DNA from: Devosia nitrariae
Lineage (GTDB): Bacteria > Pseudomonadota > Alphaproteobacteria > Rhizobiales > Devosiaceae
DNA: 64,000 nucleotides
Reading direction: 5' to 3'
NCBI RefSeq assembly: GCF_030160115.1
Contig: NZ_BSNS01000011.1
Coordinates: 692,865-756,864 of the forward strand
Position 1 is the first letter of the stretch. The number at the start of each line of letters is the position of its first letter. This document shows, in pieces, positions 51,363 to 64,000 of the stretch. Below the pieces are notes generated by a model that saw only the letters and a program-made list of their open reading frames with translations, made no database searches and was not told the DNA's origin. A program made the position numbers and the translations under genes.

Positions 51363-53452
51363 ATGCGGGCTCTCAAAGCGACGGATACGGTAAGGGCAAC
51401 TCGCCAGCCAGCAAAACCCAAGGCTCCGACAACTGCCCCCGGCAGTCAGGAGACGGCTGACCTGGAGACGCTGTCGCATCTCGCGGCCAGCCGTCTCGCC
51501 ATCGAAGGGATCTCGCCCGAGATCGACGGTGGCCGGTTTCCCGCCAAAACCGTCGTCGGCACACCCTTCATCGTCGAGGCCGACATCTTCGGCGACGGCC
51601 ACGACACTATCGATGCAGCGCTGCTCTACCGGCCGGCAGGCGATACCGCCTGGACGGAGCTGCCGATGGAGTTCGTCGCCAACGACCGCTGGCGCTGCGA
51701 GCTCTCCTTCGACGCCAACCGGATGTACGAATATACCTTCATCGCCTGGCGCGATCTCTTCGCCACCTGGCGCAAGGATACCGCCAAGAAGTTTGCGGCC
51801 GGCCTCGACATAGGGCTTGAGATCGATGAGGCGCGGCTTCTGCTGGAAAACGCAATCCGGCAGGAGCAGCATGAGGGGCGGAACGCCGCGCAAGCGGATA
51901 TCGCTGCTTTGGAAGACTTGCTCAGTGCCTGTCAAAGCAGCGACTCCGACGAGGATCGGCTGGCGATGCTCAGCTCCGAGGCGACGGCGAAGCTGATGCA
52001 TAGGGCCGGGCCCCGCACCAATCTCACGCGTTGCGAGCGGGTGCTGAAGGTCTTCGTCGACCGCAGGGCTGCGGCCTTCAGCGCCTGGTACGAGTTGATG
52101 CCGCGTTCGCAATCGGGCGACGTCAATCGCCACGGCACCTTCGACGACGTCATCGCCCGCCTCCCTTATGTCCGCGATCTCGGCTTCGATGTCCTCTATT
52201 TCCCGCCCATCCATCCGATCGGGCGGACCAACCGCAAGGGCCGTAACAACAGCTTGGCGCCGGAGCCGGACGATCCCGGCAGCCCCTATGCCATAGGGTC
52301 GAAAGACGGAGGGCACGACGCTATCCATCCCGAGCTCGGCACACTGGAAGATTTCGACAGGCTAGTCGCCGCGGCGCATGGGCACGGGCTCGAAATCGCC
52401 CTCGACTTCGCCATCCAGTGCTCGCCCGACCACCCCTGGATCAAGGAGCATCCGGAGTGGTTCGACTGGCGCCCCGACGGCAGCATCAAGTTTGCCGAGA
52501 ACCCACCCAAGAAGTACGAGGACATCGTCAACGTCCATTTCTATCGCAAGGCGATCCCTGGCCTCTGGTTGGCGCTCCGCGACATCGTGCTGTTCTGGAT
52601 CGAGCACGGAGTGACCATCTTCCGCGTCGACAACCCGCACACCAAGCCGTTCCCGTTCTGGGAATGGCTGATCGCCGACATCCGCTCACACCACCCGGAG
52701 GCGATCTTTCTTGCCGAAGCCTTCACCCGGCCCAAGGTGACGAAGCGGCTGGCAAAGGTCGGTTTCTCCCAGAGCTACTCCTACTTCACCTGGCGCAACT
52801 TGAAAGGGGAGCTGGAGCAGTACCTGACGGAGCTGACCACCGAGGAGTGCCGCCACTACATGCGGCCCAACTTCTTCGCCAACACCCCGGACATCAACCC
52901 CTACTACCTGCAGTACAGCGGGCGCCCGGGCTTCCAGACGCGACTGGTCCTCGCCGCAACGCTGGCCGGCAATTACGGCATCTACAACGGCTTCGAGATC
53001 AGCGAGGCGGCGTCGGTTCCCGGCAAGGAGGAGTACCTCAACTCCGAGAAATACGAGATCCGCGCCTGGGACTTCGAGCAACCCGACAATATCGCCTGGG
53101 ACATCCGCCTGGTGAACCGGCTGCGCCGCGAACACCCGGCGCTGCAGGAGTTCACCAACCTCGCCTTCTACAACGCCTGGAACGACAACATCCTCTGCTA
53201 CGGCAAGCGGACGTCGGATCTCTCGGATTTTCTGCTTTTCCACGTCTGCCTCGACCCGCACCACGCCCAGGAGGCGAGCTTCGAGTTGCCGTTGTGGGAG
53301 TTCGGTCTCGCCGACGATGCATCCATCGAAGTTGAGGATCTGGTCGCCGGTCACCGCTTCACCTGGCACGGCAAGTACCAGCACATCCGCCTCGACCCCT
53401 ACTACAAGCCATACGCGATCTGGCGGCTGATCGGATCGGGAGTGCCGGCATC

Positions 53453-53456
<4 letters not shown>
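51363..53456 (+). CDS. glgE: Alpha-1,4-glucan:maltose-1-phosphate maltosyltransferase
   Basis: GH13_3 enzyme that extends alpha-1,4-glucans with maltosyl units from maltose-1-phosphate. The 697-residue protein has an N-terminal DUF3416/beta-sandwich domain (SRLAIEGISPEIDGGRFPAK), a long helical insert, and a TIM barrel with FDVLYFPPIHPIGRTNRKGR. The nucleophile is Asp423 in TIFRVDNPHTKP and the general acid is Glu452 in FLAEAFTRPK. Length agrees with characterised GlgE. AAGGGG about 9 bases upstream supports the ATG. Its stop overlaps the treS::mak start by four bases. The cluster indicates the GlgE route of glucan synthesis rather than the ADP-glucose GlgA route. Confidence 0.95.
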
Positions 53457-56781
<3,325 letters not shown>

Positions 56782-56782
<1 letters not shown>

Positions 56783-58998
56783 TGACCACCACCACGGGAG
56801 CCCCTCCATCTGCCTATCCTGCCGATGTCGAGGCTATCGTGCGCGGACGGCACGGCAATCCGTTCGTCGTGCTCGGAATGCAGGGCGGGGATGGAAAGCC
56901 GCTGGCCGTGAACACCTTCAGTCCGCAGGCCGGCGAGGTCGAGGTCCTGGATGCTGCGACCGGAGAAGTCGTGGCCGCACTGTCGCGTATCCATCCGGAA
57001 GGGTTCTTCTCCGGGTTCATTGAGGGGCGGCACCAGCGATTTCGGTACCGTCTGCGGCTGCGCGCGGGGGAGTTTGAGTGGGAACTGGAGGATCCCTACG
57101 CTTTCCCGCCGATCCTCGGTGAGCTGGACGAGTATCTGTTGGGGGAAGGGCGGCATCTCGACCAGTACGAGCAGCTCGGCGCGCATCCTCGCACCGTCGA
57201 CGGCGTCGACGGCGTGGTGTTTGCCGTCTGGGCGCCCAACGCCCGGCGCGTCAGCGTCGTCGGTGACTTCAACGCCTGGGACGGGCGGCGTCACCCCATG
57301 CGCAAGCGGATCGGCGTCGGGGTGTGGGAACTGTTCGTGCCGCAGCTTGAACGCGGCGCCACCTACAAATACGAAATCCTCGGATTGCATGGGGAGCGTC
57401 TCCCCCTCAAGGCCGATCCGGTATCCTTTTATCAGGAGCTGGCACCAGCCACCGCGTCGATCGTCCATGGACTGCCGCAGCCGCAATGGAACGACGGGGA
57501 GTGGATGGCAGGGCGCGAGGCGCGCCAGGGGCTATCGGCACCGGTCTCGATCTACGAGCTGCATCTTGGATCCTGGCGTACCAATGAGGACGGCACCCCG
57601 CTGCACTATGCGGCGATCGCGGACCAACTCGTCGATTACCTTACCGCGCTCAACTTCACCCATGTCGAGTTGATGCCGGTCACGGAACACCCGTTTACCG
57701 GATCCTGGGGTTACCAGCCGATCGGGCTGTTCGCCCCGACCAGCCGTTTCGGAGCGCCCGAGGACTTCGCCGGCTTCGTCGACCGCCTGCACGCGGCGGG
57801 CATCGGCGTCATCATGGACTGGGTCCCGGCCCACTTTCCGTCCGATGCCCACGGCTTGGCGCGTTTCGACGGCACGGCGCTCTACGAACACGAGGATCCC
57901 CGGCTCGGTTTCCATCGCGATTGGAACACGCTGATCTACAATTTCGGGCGCAACGAGGTGGCTAACTATCTTCTGGCCAACGCATTGTTCTGGCTCGACG
58001 TCTACCACATCGATGCGTTGCGCGTGGATGCCGTGGCCTCGATGCTCTATCTCGACTACAGCCGCGAACCCGGCGAGTGGATTCCCAATCGCCACGGCGG
58101 CAACGAGAACCTTGAGGCCATCGACTTTCTCAGGGAAACCAACAGGCTCGTCTTCGGCCGCCACCCCGGTGCCCAGACTATGGCGGAGGAGTCGACTGCC
58201 TGGCCGCAGGTCAGCCGCCCGATCGAGATGGGCGGGCTCGGCTTCGGCTACAAGTGGAACATGGGCTGGATGCACGACACCCTGACCTACATGAGCAAGG
58301 ATCCGATCCACCGCCGCCACCACCACGGGCAGATGACCTTTGGCATTCACTACGGCTTCTCGGAAAACTTCGTGCTGCCGCTGAGTCACGACGAGGTGGT
58401 CCACGGCAAGGGCTCGATGCTCGGCAAGATGCCGGGCGACACCTGGCAGAAATTCGCCAATCTGCGCGCCTACTACGCGTTCATGTGGACGCATCCGGGC
58501 AAGAAGCTGCTGTTCATGGGCGGCGAGTTCGGCCAGCAGCGCGAGTGGAACCACGACAGCGCGCTCGACTGGCACCTGCTCGAGGACCCTATGCACAAGG
58601 GGCTGCAGACCCTGGTCGGCGATCTCAACCGGGTGTACCGGGACTGCCCGGCGCTGCACCAGCTCGACTGTGATCCTGCCGGTTTCGAATGGATCGAAGC
58701 CGGCGACGCCGAGAACAGCATCTTCCTCTTCCTCCGCAAAGGCCGTGAGGAGGCTCCACCGATCGTCGTCGCCTGCAACATGACCCCCATGGTCCGCCAG
58801 GACTATCGCGTCGGCGTGCCGCATGGCGGGCGCTGGCGGGAGATCCTCAATACCGACTCCGAAATCTATGGCGGTTCCAACGTCGGCAATGGCGGGTATC
58901 TCAACGCGCTGGACGAGGAAAGCCACGGCCGTGCCGCATCGCTGCGGCTGACGCTGCCGCCCCTGGGTGCGGTGATCCTGGCGCCGGATGGCGCATGA
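56782..58998 (+). CDS. glgB: 1,4-alpha-glucan branching enzyme
   Basis: GH13 enzyme that introduces alpha-1,6 branches. The 738-residue protein carries two N-terminal CBM48-type domains ([40 protein letters not shown]) and the barrel with nucleophile Asp416 ([14 protein letters not shown]), acid/base Glu469 (MAEESTAWP) and [17 protein letters not shown] typical GlgB C-terminal beta-sandwich follows. Length equals that of E. coli GlgB. The TGATG junction with treS::mak and the ATGA junction with malQ show coupled translation. Confidence 0.96.
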
Positions 58999-60872
58999 GC
59001 AAACTTCTAGACGAGCTTGCCGAGCGCCACGGCATCGCTCTTCGCTACGAGGGGCTCGATGGCCGTTTCCACGACGTGCCCGACGCCACCAAGCGTGCCG
59101 TCCTGAACGCCATGGGGGCTTCTACGGCAAACGACGACGAGCTGCGAGAGCGGTTGGCTGCGGCGCCCGAACTGCAGAGCGATCAGGGTATTCCTCCCGG
59201 CACCCGATGTTATCTTCCGGATCGGCCAGAGCGCTGCTGGGGCATGGCACTGCAGCTCTACGCTCTGCGTTCCGAGCGCAACTGGGGCATCGGCGATTTC
59301 GTCGATCTGGCGGCTTTCTGTGCGACCGCCGCGCAGGCTGGAGCCGACTTCGTCGGCATCAACCCGTTGCACGCCGGCTTCCTCGCTGACCCGAACCGCC
59401 GCAGCCCTTTCTTCCCTTCCAACCGGCGCTTTCTCAATCCGCTCTACATCGCTGTCGACCGGCTTCCCGGATACGAAATAGCCATGACGGATCAGCCGTT
59501 GGTCGAGGCGGCAAGGCAGGCGCCCCTCGTCGACTATGCCGCGGTGGCGGCGCTCAAGCTTGCGGCGCTGCGCCGGCTGTGGCCGGTCTGGAAGCAGCTT
59601 GATGAGCTGCCCGTGTACTCCCGGGCCGCTTTCGATGCCTTCAAAAGCGAACGCGGCGAACCGCTGCGGCGTCACGCGCTGTTCGAGGCCATTTCACTGT
59701 TCATGATCGAGTCGGAAGCGGGTGGCAGCGGCTGGGTCGATTGGCCGGAAGACTACCGCTCGGTCTCCAGCCGGGCGGTGGCGAAGTTCGCCGAAGCCAA
59801 CGGCGACGATGTCGATTTTCACCAGTGGCTGCAATGGCTGGCCGCCGTGCAACTTGCGGCAGCAGGGGAGGCGGCGACCGACAACGGCATGCGGATCGGG
59901 ATCTATCTCGACTTCGCCGTCGGCGAGGCCCCCGACGGTTCTGCCACCTGGGGTGAGCCGCAATCGACAATGCGGCGCGTCCATATCGGCGCTCCCCCCG
60001 ACTACTTCTCCGCCAACGGGCAGGACTGGGCGCTGTCGCCGCTTTCTCCGGTCGTGCTGCTCGGCGACGGATCCGGCCACTATCGCGACCTCGTCAGCGA
60101 CTCCATGCGTTACGGCGGGGCGCTGCGCATCGACCATGTGATGGGGCTTCACCACCTGTTCCTGGTGCCAGAGGGGCAGTCCCCCGCCGCCGGCACCTAT
60201 GTTCGCTACCCGATGGGACAGATGCTGTCCGATGTCGCTGCCGCCTCGCACCGGCACCGCACCATCGTCATCGGCGAAGATCTCGGCAATGTCCCACGCG
60301 GGTTCAGGCAGATCATGTCCGCGGTCGGAATCCTCTCCTATCGCATCCTTTATTTCGAGCGCCATGACGATGCTTTCGCCCCGCCCGACCTCTATCCGCG
60401 GGATGCGCTGTGCTGCCTCTCGACCCACGATCTGCCCACCTTCGAGGGATGGTGGCGCGGCGACGACGTCCGCCTGCGGCACGAGCATCAGCTGATCGGA
60501 GCCGAGGCGATGGAGGAGCAACTGACGCAGCGAGCTCTCGACCGCAATCAGCTCTGCGGGACGCTCGCACGTGCCGGACTACTGACGGAGGCGGACACTG
60601 CCGCGGCGGCAGCGGCAAGCAGCGACACCAGCCTGCCCGCGGCGCTGCTCGTTGCCATTCACCGCTATATCGCCAGCACGCCTTCTCGCCTGCTGGCGGT
60701 GCGCATCGAGGATCTCTGCGGAGAGCGGGAGCCGGTGAATCTGCCCGGGACCGTCGATAGCTACCCGAACTGGCAGCGCAAGCTGACCCAGCCGATCGAA
60801 GGAATGGAGGCTCAGCCGCTGTTCAGGGCGCTGACCGGGGCCCTGGCCGATGAGCGTCCGAGGCAGGAGTGA
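58995..60872 (+). CDS. malQ: 4-alpha-glucanotransferase (amylomaltase)
   Basis: GH77 enzyme that disproportionates maltodextrins. The 625-residue protein contains [20 protein letters not shown], the nucleophile segment [15 protein letters not shown] (Asp380), the acid/base segment [12 protein letters not shown] and [13 protein letters not shown]. The N-terminal 75 residues ([20 protein letters not shown]) form the extra helical cap of the E. coli-type MalQ. Its start overlaps glgB by four bases. It may trim or recycle short chains from GlgE/GlgB activity; debranching (glgX) is not encoded in this cluster. Confidence 0.95.
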   Translation: MSKLLDELAERHGIALRYEGLDGRFHDVPDATKRAVLNAMGASTANDDELRERLAAAPELQSDQGIPPGTRCYLPDRPERCWGMALQLYALRSERNWGIGDFVDLAAFCATAAQAGADFVGINPLHAGFLADPNRRSPFFPSNRRFLNPLYIAVDRLPGYEIAMTDQPLVEAARQAPLVDYAAVAALKLAALRRLWPVWKQLDELPVYSRAAFDAFKSERGEPLRRHALFEAISLFMIESEAGGSGWVDWPEDYRSVSSRAVAKFAEANGDDVDFHQWLQWLAAVQLAAAGEAATDNGMRIGIYLDFAVGEAPDGSATWGEPQSTMRRVHIGAPPDYFSANGQDWALSPLSPVVLLGDGSGHYRDLVSDSMRYGGALRIDHVMGLHHLFLVPEGQSPAAGTYVRYPMGQMLSDVAAASHRHRTIVIGEDLGNVPRGFRQIMSAVGILSYRILYFERHDDAFAPPDLYPRDALCCLSTHDLPTFEGWWRGDDVRLRHEHQLIGAEAMEEQLTQRALDRNQLCGTLARAGLLTEADTAAAAAASSDTSLPAALLVAIHRYIASTPSRLLAVRIEDLCGEREPVNLPGTVDSYPNWQRKLTQPIEGMEAQPLFRALTGALADERPRQE

Positions 60873-60929
60873 TGACGCCCAGGGCGACGTATCGGCTGCG
60901 CGGTTTGAGCCGATCGAGTCGAATGCGCT

Positions 60930-61784
60930 CTACTGACTGATCCGGCCGCCGGCGCCCGGGCCAAGATGGAGGCCGCCCTTGCTCTGCAGGTCCTTGGCCG
61001 CGAGCGAGATGAAGTCTTCCATCAGTTCGTAGCAGAAGATGATTTCGACGGTGTCGGAATCGTAGAAGGCGTTGGCTTCGCCGCAGCGCTTGGCGTTGAA
61101 TTCCACCGGCTTGTTCAGCGAATAGTGCCGCTCGACCTCGGCTGCCACCTGCTCGAAGACACCGCTCTGCCGGAAGGCGTCCGCCGCATTCCTCAGGCGC
61201 CCCGACACGTCGTGATAGGTGATGCGCACCTGCGCTGTGCGCGCCTTGCGCGGCTGGTGGCTCGCCATCAGGCTGCGCATCGAGCGGTTGATGAGCTCGT
61301 AGTCCCAGAGGCAGGTATCCTGGCGGTCGCGATCGATGGCGTATTCGGTCGCGATGGCGCGGAAGGAGCGGTCGTCGCTCCCCACCATCAGGCAGACGAT
61401 ATGGAAGGCGCGCTGGCGGTCGAGGCTGTGCGAGGCATAGTAGTCGCTGTCGTCGAGATTGCTGCCATAAGCGATGCCCGAAAGCAGCCAGCCATAGGCG
61501 GCATCGGCCAGCGCTGCATGCGCCGCGGGCGTGTTCTTGCTGAGCAGCGTCCAGGTGGCCATGTTGTCGGCCGCGTCCTCCTCGCGCCCGAGCACCGGCA
61601 GCTTCAACTGGTCGATGAGCAGGTGTCCTACTTCATGGTAGAGGACGAAGAGGCTGTTGTTGGCCGCGAACCGATGCGCCACCGCCCGCGTCTTCTTGCC
61701 CATTGCCTCCTGTGCGAGGCCCGTGCCCGCAAGGACCAGCGCCATCGAGAGGACCAGGATGACGCGCAGGAGAATGCTGGACAT
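60930..61784 (-). CDS. DUF4344 putative metallopeptidase
   Basis: A 284-residue exported protein with a signal peptide (ILLRVILVLSMALVLAGTGLA) and the zinc motif HEVGH at residues 50-54, preceded by NNSLFVLYHEVGHLLIDQLK. This is the DUF4344 hallmark. Further family segments are GREEDAADNMATW (a possible third zinc ligand, Glu or Asp), CLWDYELINRSM and ICYELMEDF-like VEIIFCYELM near the C-terminus. Proteolytic activity is inferred from the motif only. It converges on malQ with a 57-base gap and follows the cupin gene by 81 bases. Confidence 0.85.
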   Translation of the reverse strand: MSSILLRVILVLSMALVLAGTGLAQEAMGKKTRAVAHRFAANNSLFVLYHEVGHLLIDQLKLPVLGREEDAADNMATWTLLSKNTPAAHAALADAAYGWLLSGIAYGSNLDDSDYYASHSLDRQRAFHIVCLMVGSDDRSFRAIATEYAIDRDRQDTCLWDYELINRSMRSLMASHQPRKARTAQVRITYHDVSGRLRNAADAFRQSGVFEQVAAEVERHYSLNKPVEFNAKRCGEANAFYDSDTVEIIFCYELMEDFISLAAKDLQSKGGLHLGPGAGGRISQ

Positions 61785-61865
61785 GACGGTTCTCTACGGC
61801 GGGGGCTTGGATCGGAAGCAAACGGCAAGCTCCCGTCAGTGTCAATCGCGCTCGCGGCGGGTCGG

Positions 61866-62309
61866 TTAAAGCTTTCCCGGCTCCCAGCCGGGCGGTGCCA
61901 TTGTAAAGCCCGAAAAGCGGAAGCCGGGAGCAACCGTGCAGCCGACCAGCGTCCATTCCCCGAGCGAGCGTGCCGACTGCCAGCCATGGCGCGGCACCAC
62001 GATCTGCGGGCGCTCTCCGGCCAGCAGGTCGGGACCGAGGGTTGCAAGCTCGAGGCGTGTCCCGTCCGACTGCCGCAATTCGAGCGGCGCGCCAGCATGC
62101 CAGTGCCAGACCTCGACGGCATCGACCCGGTGCCAGTGCGAGCGGTCGCCGGCCTCGAGCAGGTAATAGATGGCAGTGGAGTGGGGACGTCCACCGACCC
62201 CTCCCGGGTCGGCGAACGTTTCGACATACCACCCGCCCTCCGGGTGTCGGGACATGCCGAGGGCGGCGATGACGTCGCCGGCGGAAAGAGCCGTCACGTC
62301 ACTCATCAT
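61866..62309 (-). CDS. DUF985 cupin-domain protein
   Basis: A 147-residue single cupin. The N-terminal GMSRHPEGGWYVETF is the DUF985 signature, followed by TAIYYLLEAGDRSHWHRVDA (cupin motif with His residues), EVWHWHAGAPLELRQSDG and VGCTVAPGFRFSGFTMAPPG. The His pattern suggests a metal or sugar-like ligand; function is unknown. Two ATGs in tandem (62309 and 62306) overlap the stop of the ABC-F gene in an ATGATG arrangement, so it is translated coupled to that gene. Confidence 0.88.
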   Translation of the reverse strand: MMSDVTALSAGDVIAALGMSRHPEGGWYVETFADPGGVGGRPHSTAIYYLLEAGDRSHWHRVDAVEVWHWHAGAPLELRQSDGTRLELATLGPDLLAGERPQIVVPRHGWQSARSLGEWTLVGCTVAPGFRFSGFTMAPPGWEPGKL

Positions 62310-64000
62310 GCCTGCTCGGCCGTCTCGAGCTGCGTGCTCATGGTCAGCCACTTCTCCTCGAGCGCTTCGAGCTCGGCGGCAAACCGCGCCTTGTCCTTGC
62401 CCAGCTTGGTGACGCGCTCGGGCGCACCGTCGTAGATCGAGGGATTTTCGAATTGAACCTCGATCTTCTCGATCTCGACCTTCAGGCGCTCCATCTTGGC
62501 TTCCGCGTCTTTGATCGCCTTCCTCAGCGGCGCGACCTCGGCGCGGCGAGCGGCCGCCTCCTGCTTGGCAGCTTTGCGCTCGTCCTTGGAAAGCGCGCCG
62601 CCATTGCCTGCTCCCGCCTTCTCGCGCGTGCCGGTAATGGCGCGCTGGTAGCCGTCGAGATCGTCGTCGAGTTCCTTGATCGTGCCGTCGGCGGCGATCC
62701 ACAGCGTGTCGCAGGTCGCTTCGATCAGGTGCCGGTCGTGGCTGATGATGAGCACGGCGCCTTCGTAGTCGTTGAGTGCGGCCACCAGTGCATCGCGGCT
62801 GTCGATGTCGAGGTGGTTTGTCGGCTCGTCGAGGATCATCATGCCTGGTCCGTTGAAGGTGATGAGCCCCAGGAGCAGCCGCGCCCGTTCGCCGCCCGAC
62901 AGGTTCTTGGCCTTGGTGTCCATGCGCGACTTGGTCAGCCCCATCTGCGCCAGCCTCGAACGGCGCTTGGCCTCGCTGTCATAGGGCATCAACTCGATCA
63001 CGTGCTCGAGCGGTGTCTGCTCGGGCTTGAGCTTGTCGAGCTGGTGCTGGGCGAAATGCGCGATCTCGAGCTTCTTGCCCTTCTGCAGCGTGCCGCCCAT
63101 CACCGGCAGGTCGCCGGCCAGGAGCTTGGCGAAGGTCGACTTGCCGTTGCCGTTGACGCCGACGAGGGCGATGCGGTCCTGCGGATCGATGCGCTGGGTG
63201 ATGTTGCGCAGCACAACCCTGTCGCCATAGCCCGTCGCGACGTTCTCCAGGTTGATCATGGGCATGGCCATGACGTCCTTGGGCTGCGGGAACTGGAAAG
63301 GCGCCGCGTATTCGTCGAACAGGGCCTCGGGGGGCTTCAGTCTCTCGATCATCTTCATGCGCGCCTGTGCCTGCTTGGCCTTGGTCGCCTTGGCGCGGAA
63401 GCGGTCGACGAACTTCTGCATGTGGGCGATCTGGTCGAGCGCCTTCACGCGGCCCTTGTTGTGCAGCTCCATCTGCATGCGGCGCGTGGCTTCGAAGGTG
63501 TCGTAGTTGCCTTTGTAGAAGGTGAGTTTCTTGTGCTCGAGATGGATGATCGACGTGACGGCCTTGTTGAGAAGGTCGCGGTCGTGGCTGATGAGAAAGA
63601 CGGTATAGGGATAGTTGGCCAGGTATTTCTCGAGCCATAGCGTACCCTCGAGGTCGAGATAGTTCGTCGGCTCGTCGAGAAGCAGGAGGTCCGGCTGCGA
63701 GAACAGCACGCCCGCCAGCGACACGCGCATGCGCCAACCGCCCGAAAGTTCGCGGGTCGGTGCAAGCTGCCGGTCCTGCTCGAAGCCGAGGCCCTTGAGG
63801 ATGGCGCTGGCACGCGCCTCGGCGCTGTGGGCATCGATGTCGGCAAGCCGCGTATGGATGTCGGCAATCCGGTGCGGGTCCGTCGCCGTGTCGGCCTCGC
63901 GCATCAGCGCCGCGCGCTCCTTGTCGGCCGAAAGGACGACGTCAAGGACGCTCTCTTCGCCCGCCGGCGCCTCCTGCGCGACCGCGCCGATACGCGCGCG
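62306..64000 (-). CDS. ABC-F family ATPase (N-terminus outside window)
   Basis: Cytosolic protein with two ABC ATPase modules and no membrane domain. The frame runs past the right edge, so the first Walker A and the true start are missing. Visible are the first signature (TRELSGGWRMRVSLAGVLFS), Walker B LLLLDEPTNYLDLEGTLWLE, the inter-domain linker with Arg/Lys-rich RFRAKATKAKQAQARMKMIE, the second Walker A GVNGNGKST, the second signature LSGGERARLLLGL and MMILDEPTNHLDIDSRDALV. A C-terminal coiled coil (AAARRAEVAPLRKAIKDAEA) ends it. The form is Uup/YheS-like; such proteins act on ribosomes. The downstream cupin gene overlaps its stop. Confidence 0.92.
   Translation of the reverse strand, partial: RARIGAVAQEAPAGEESVLDVVLSADKERAALMREADTATDPHRIADIHTRLADIDAHSAEARASAILKGLGFEQDRQLAPTRELSGGWRMRVSLAGVLFSQPDLLLLDEPTNYLDLEGTLWLEKYLANYPYTVFLISHDRDLLNKAVTSIIHLEHKKLTFYKGNYDTFEATRRMQMELHNKGRVKALDQIAHMQKFVDRFRAKATKAKQAQARMKMIERLKPPEALFDEYAAPFQFPQPKDVMAMPMINLENVATGYGDRVVLRNITQRIDPQDRIALVGVNGNGKSTFAKLLAGDLPVMGGTLQKGKKLEIAHFAQHQLDKLKPEQTPLEHVIELMPYDSEAKRRSRLAQMGLTKSRMDTKAKNLSGGERARLLLGLITFNGPGMMILDEPTNHLDIDSRDALVAALNDYEGAVLIISHDRHLIEATCDTLWIAADGTIKELDDDLDGYQRAITGTREKAGAGNGGALSKDERKAAKQEAAARRAEVAPLRKAIKDAEAKMERLKVEIEKIEVQFENPSIYDGAPERVTKLGKDKARFAAELEALEEKWLTMSTQLETAEQA

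Overview
The window is a GC-rich alphaproteobacterial chromosome segment, most likely from the Rhizobiales (Hyphomicrobiales) and perhaps a Devosia/Pelagibacterium-like genus. The order placement rests on gene order (rpsF-rpsR-rplI-dnaB-alr-radA-cvpA-purF; fabD-fabG-acpP-fabF-mltG-yicC-gmk; rsmA-pdxA-surA-like-lptD-lptG-lptF; pepA-holC) and on intergenic copies of a RIME1-like palindromic repeat typical of that order. The genus is an inference. No tRNA, rRNA, CRISPR array, transposase or phage gene was found.

Layout. Bases 1-5,990 hold small accessory and stress-type genes: the end of a PEEEVA-repeat protein, DUF2934, a DUF2267 gene broken by an in-frame TGA, DUF3008, a YbhB-like protein, a 3-methyladenine glycosylase, a cysteine hydrolase and a DUF4336 protein. 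Two or three GGAAC-type (EcfG-like) promoter matches suggest a general stress response. Bases 6,059-12,012 are regulator-and-target pairs: argO/argP with a repeated operator, an MFS pump with an AraC regulator, and an NmrA-like reductase with a frameshifted DUF1772 gene opposite a TetR regulator. Bases 12,291-16,806 carry a methyltransferase, a YfgM-like TPR protein, the GTPase Der and a CBS-domain CNNM protein.

Bases 16,863-27,694 are a housekeeping block on the minus strand running from the ribosomal genes rpsF-rpsR-rplI through dnaB-alr-radA to cvpA-purF-SDR. It is interrupted by a broken MFS gene. It also carries a CtrA-type box in front of dnaB, a roughly 100-nt foldable element between rpsR and rplI, and a RIME copy that supplies the rpsF stop codon. 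A secreted sugar dehydrogenase fused to cytochrome c follows. Bases 30,097-36,431 are the fatty-acid synthesis/cell-envelope run fabD to gmk, and 39,764-50,128 hold rsmA-pdxA, the LPS export genes lptD/lptG/lptF, a SurA-like chaperone, pepA, holC and a YitT-family protein. Between these two runs lies an accessory pair: a CadC-like membrane regulator with TPRs and a divergent secreted serine hydrolase.

Bases 51,363-60,872 form a tightly overlapped operon, glgE - treS::mak - glgB - malQ. Together these encode trehalose to maltose to maltose-1-phosphate to branched alpha-glucan (the GlgE pathway), with TreS and maltokinase fused in one polypeptide. The window closes with a DUF4344 protein, a DUF985 cupin and an ABC-F ATPase cut by the right edge.

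Three accessory genes are broken (one nonsense, two frameshifts) while the housekeeping genes read intact. This suggests real decay, although two of the lesions are single-base indels that could be assembly errors.
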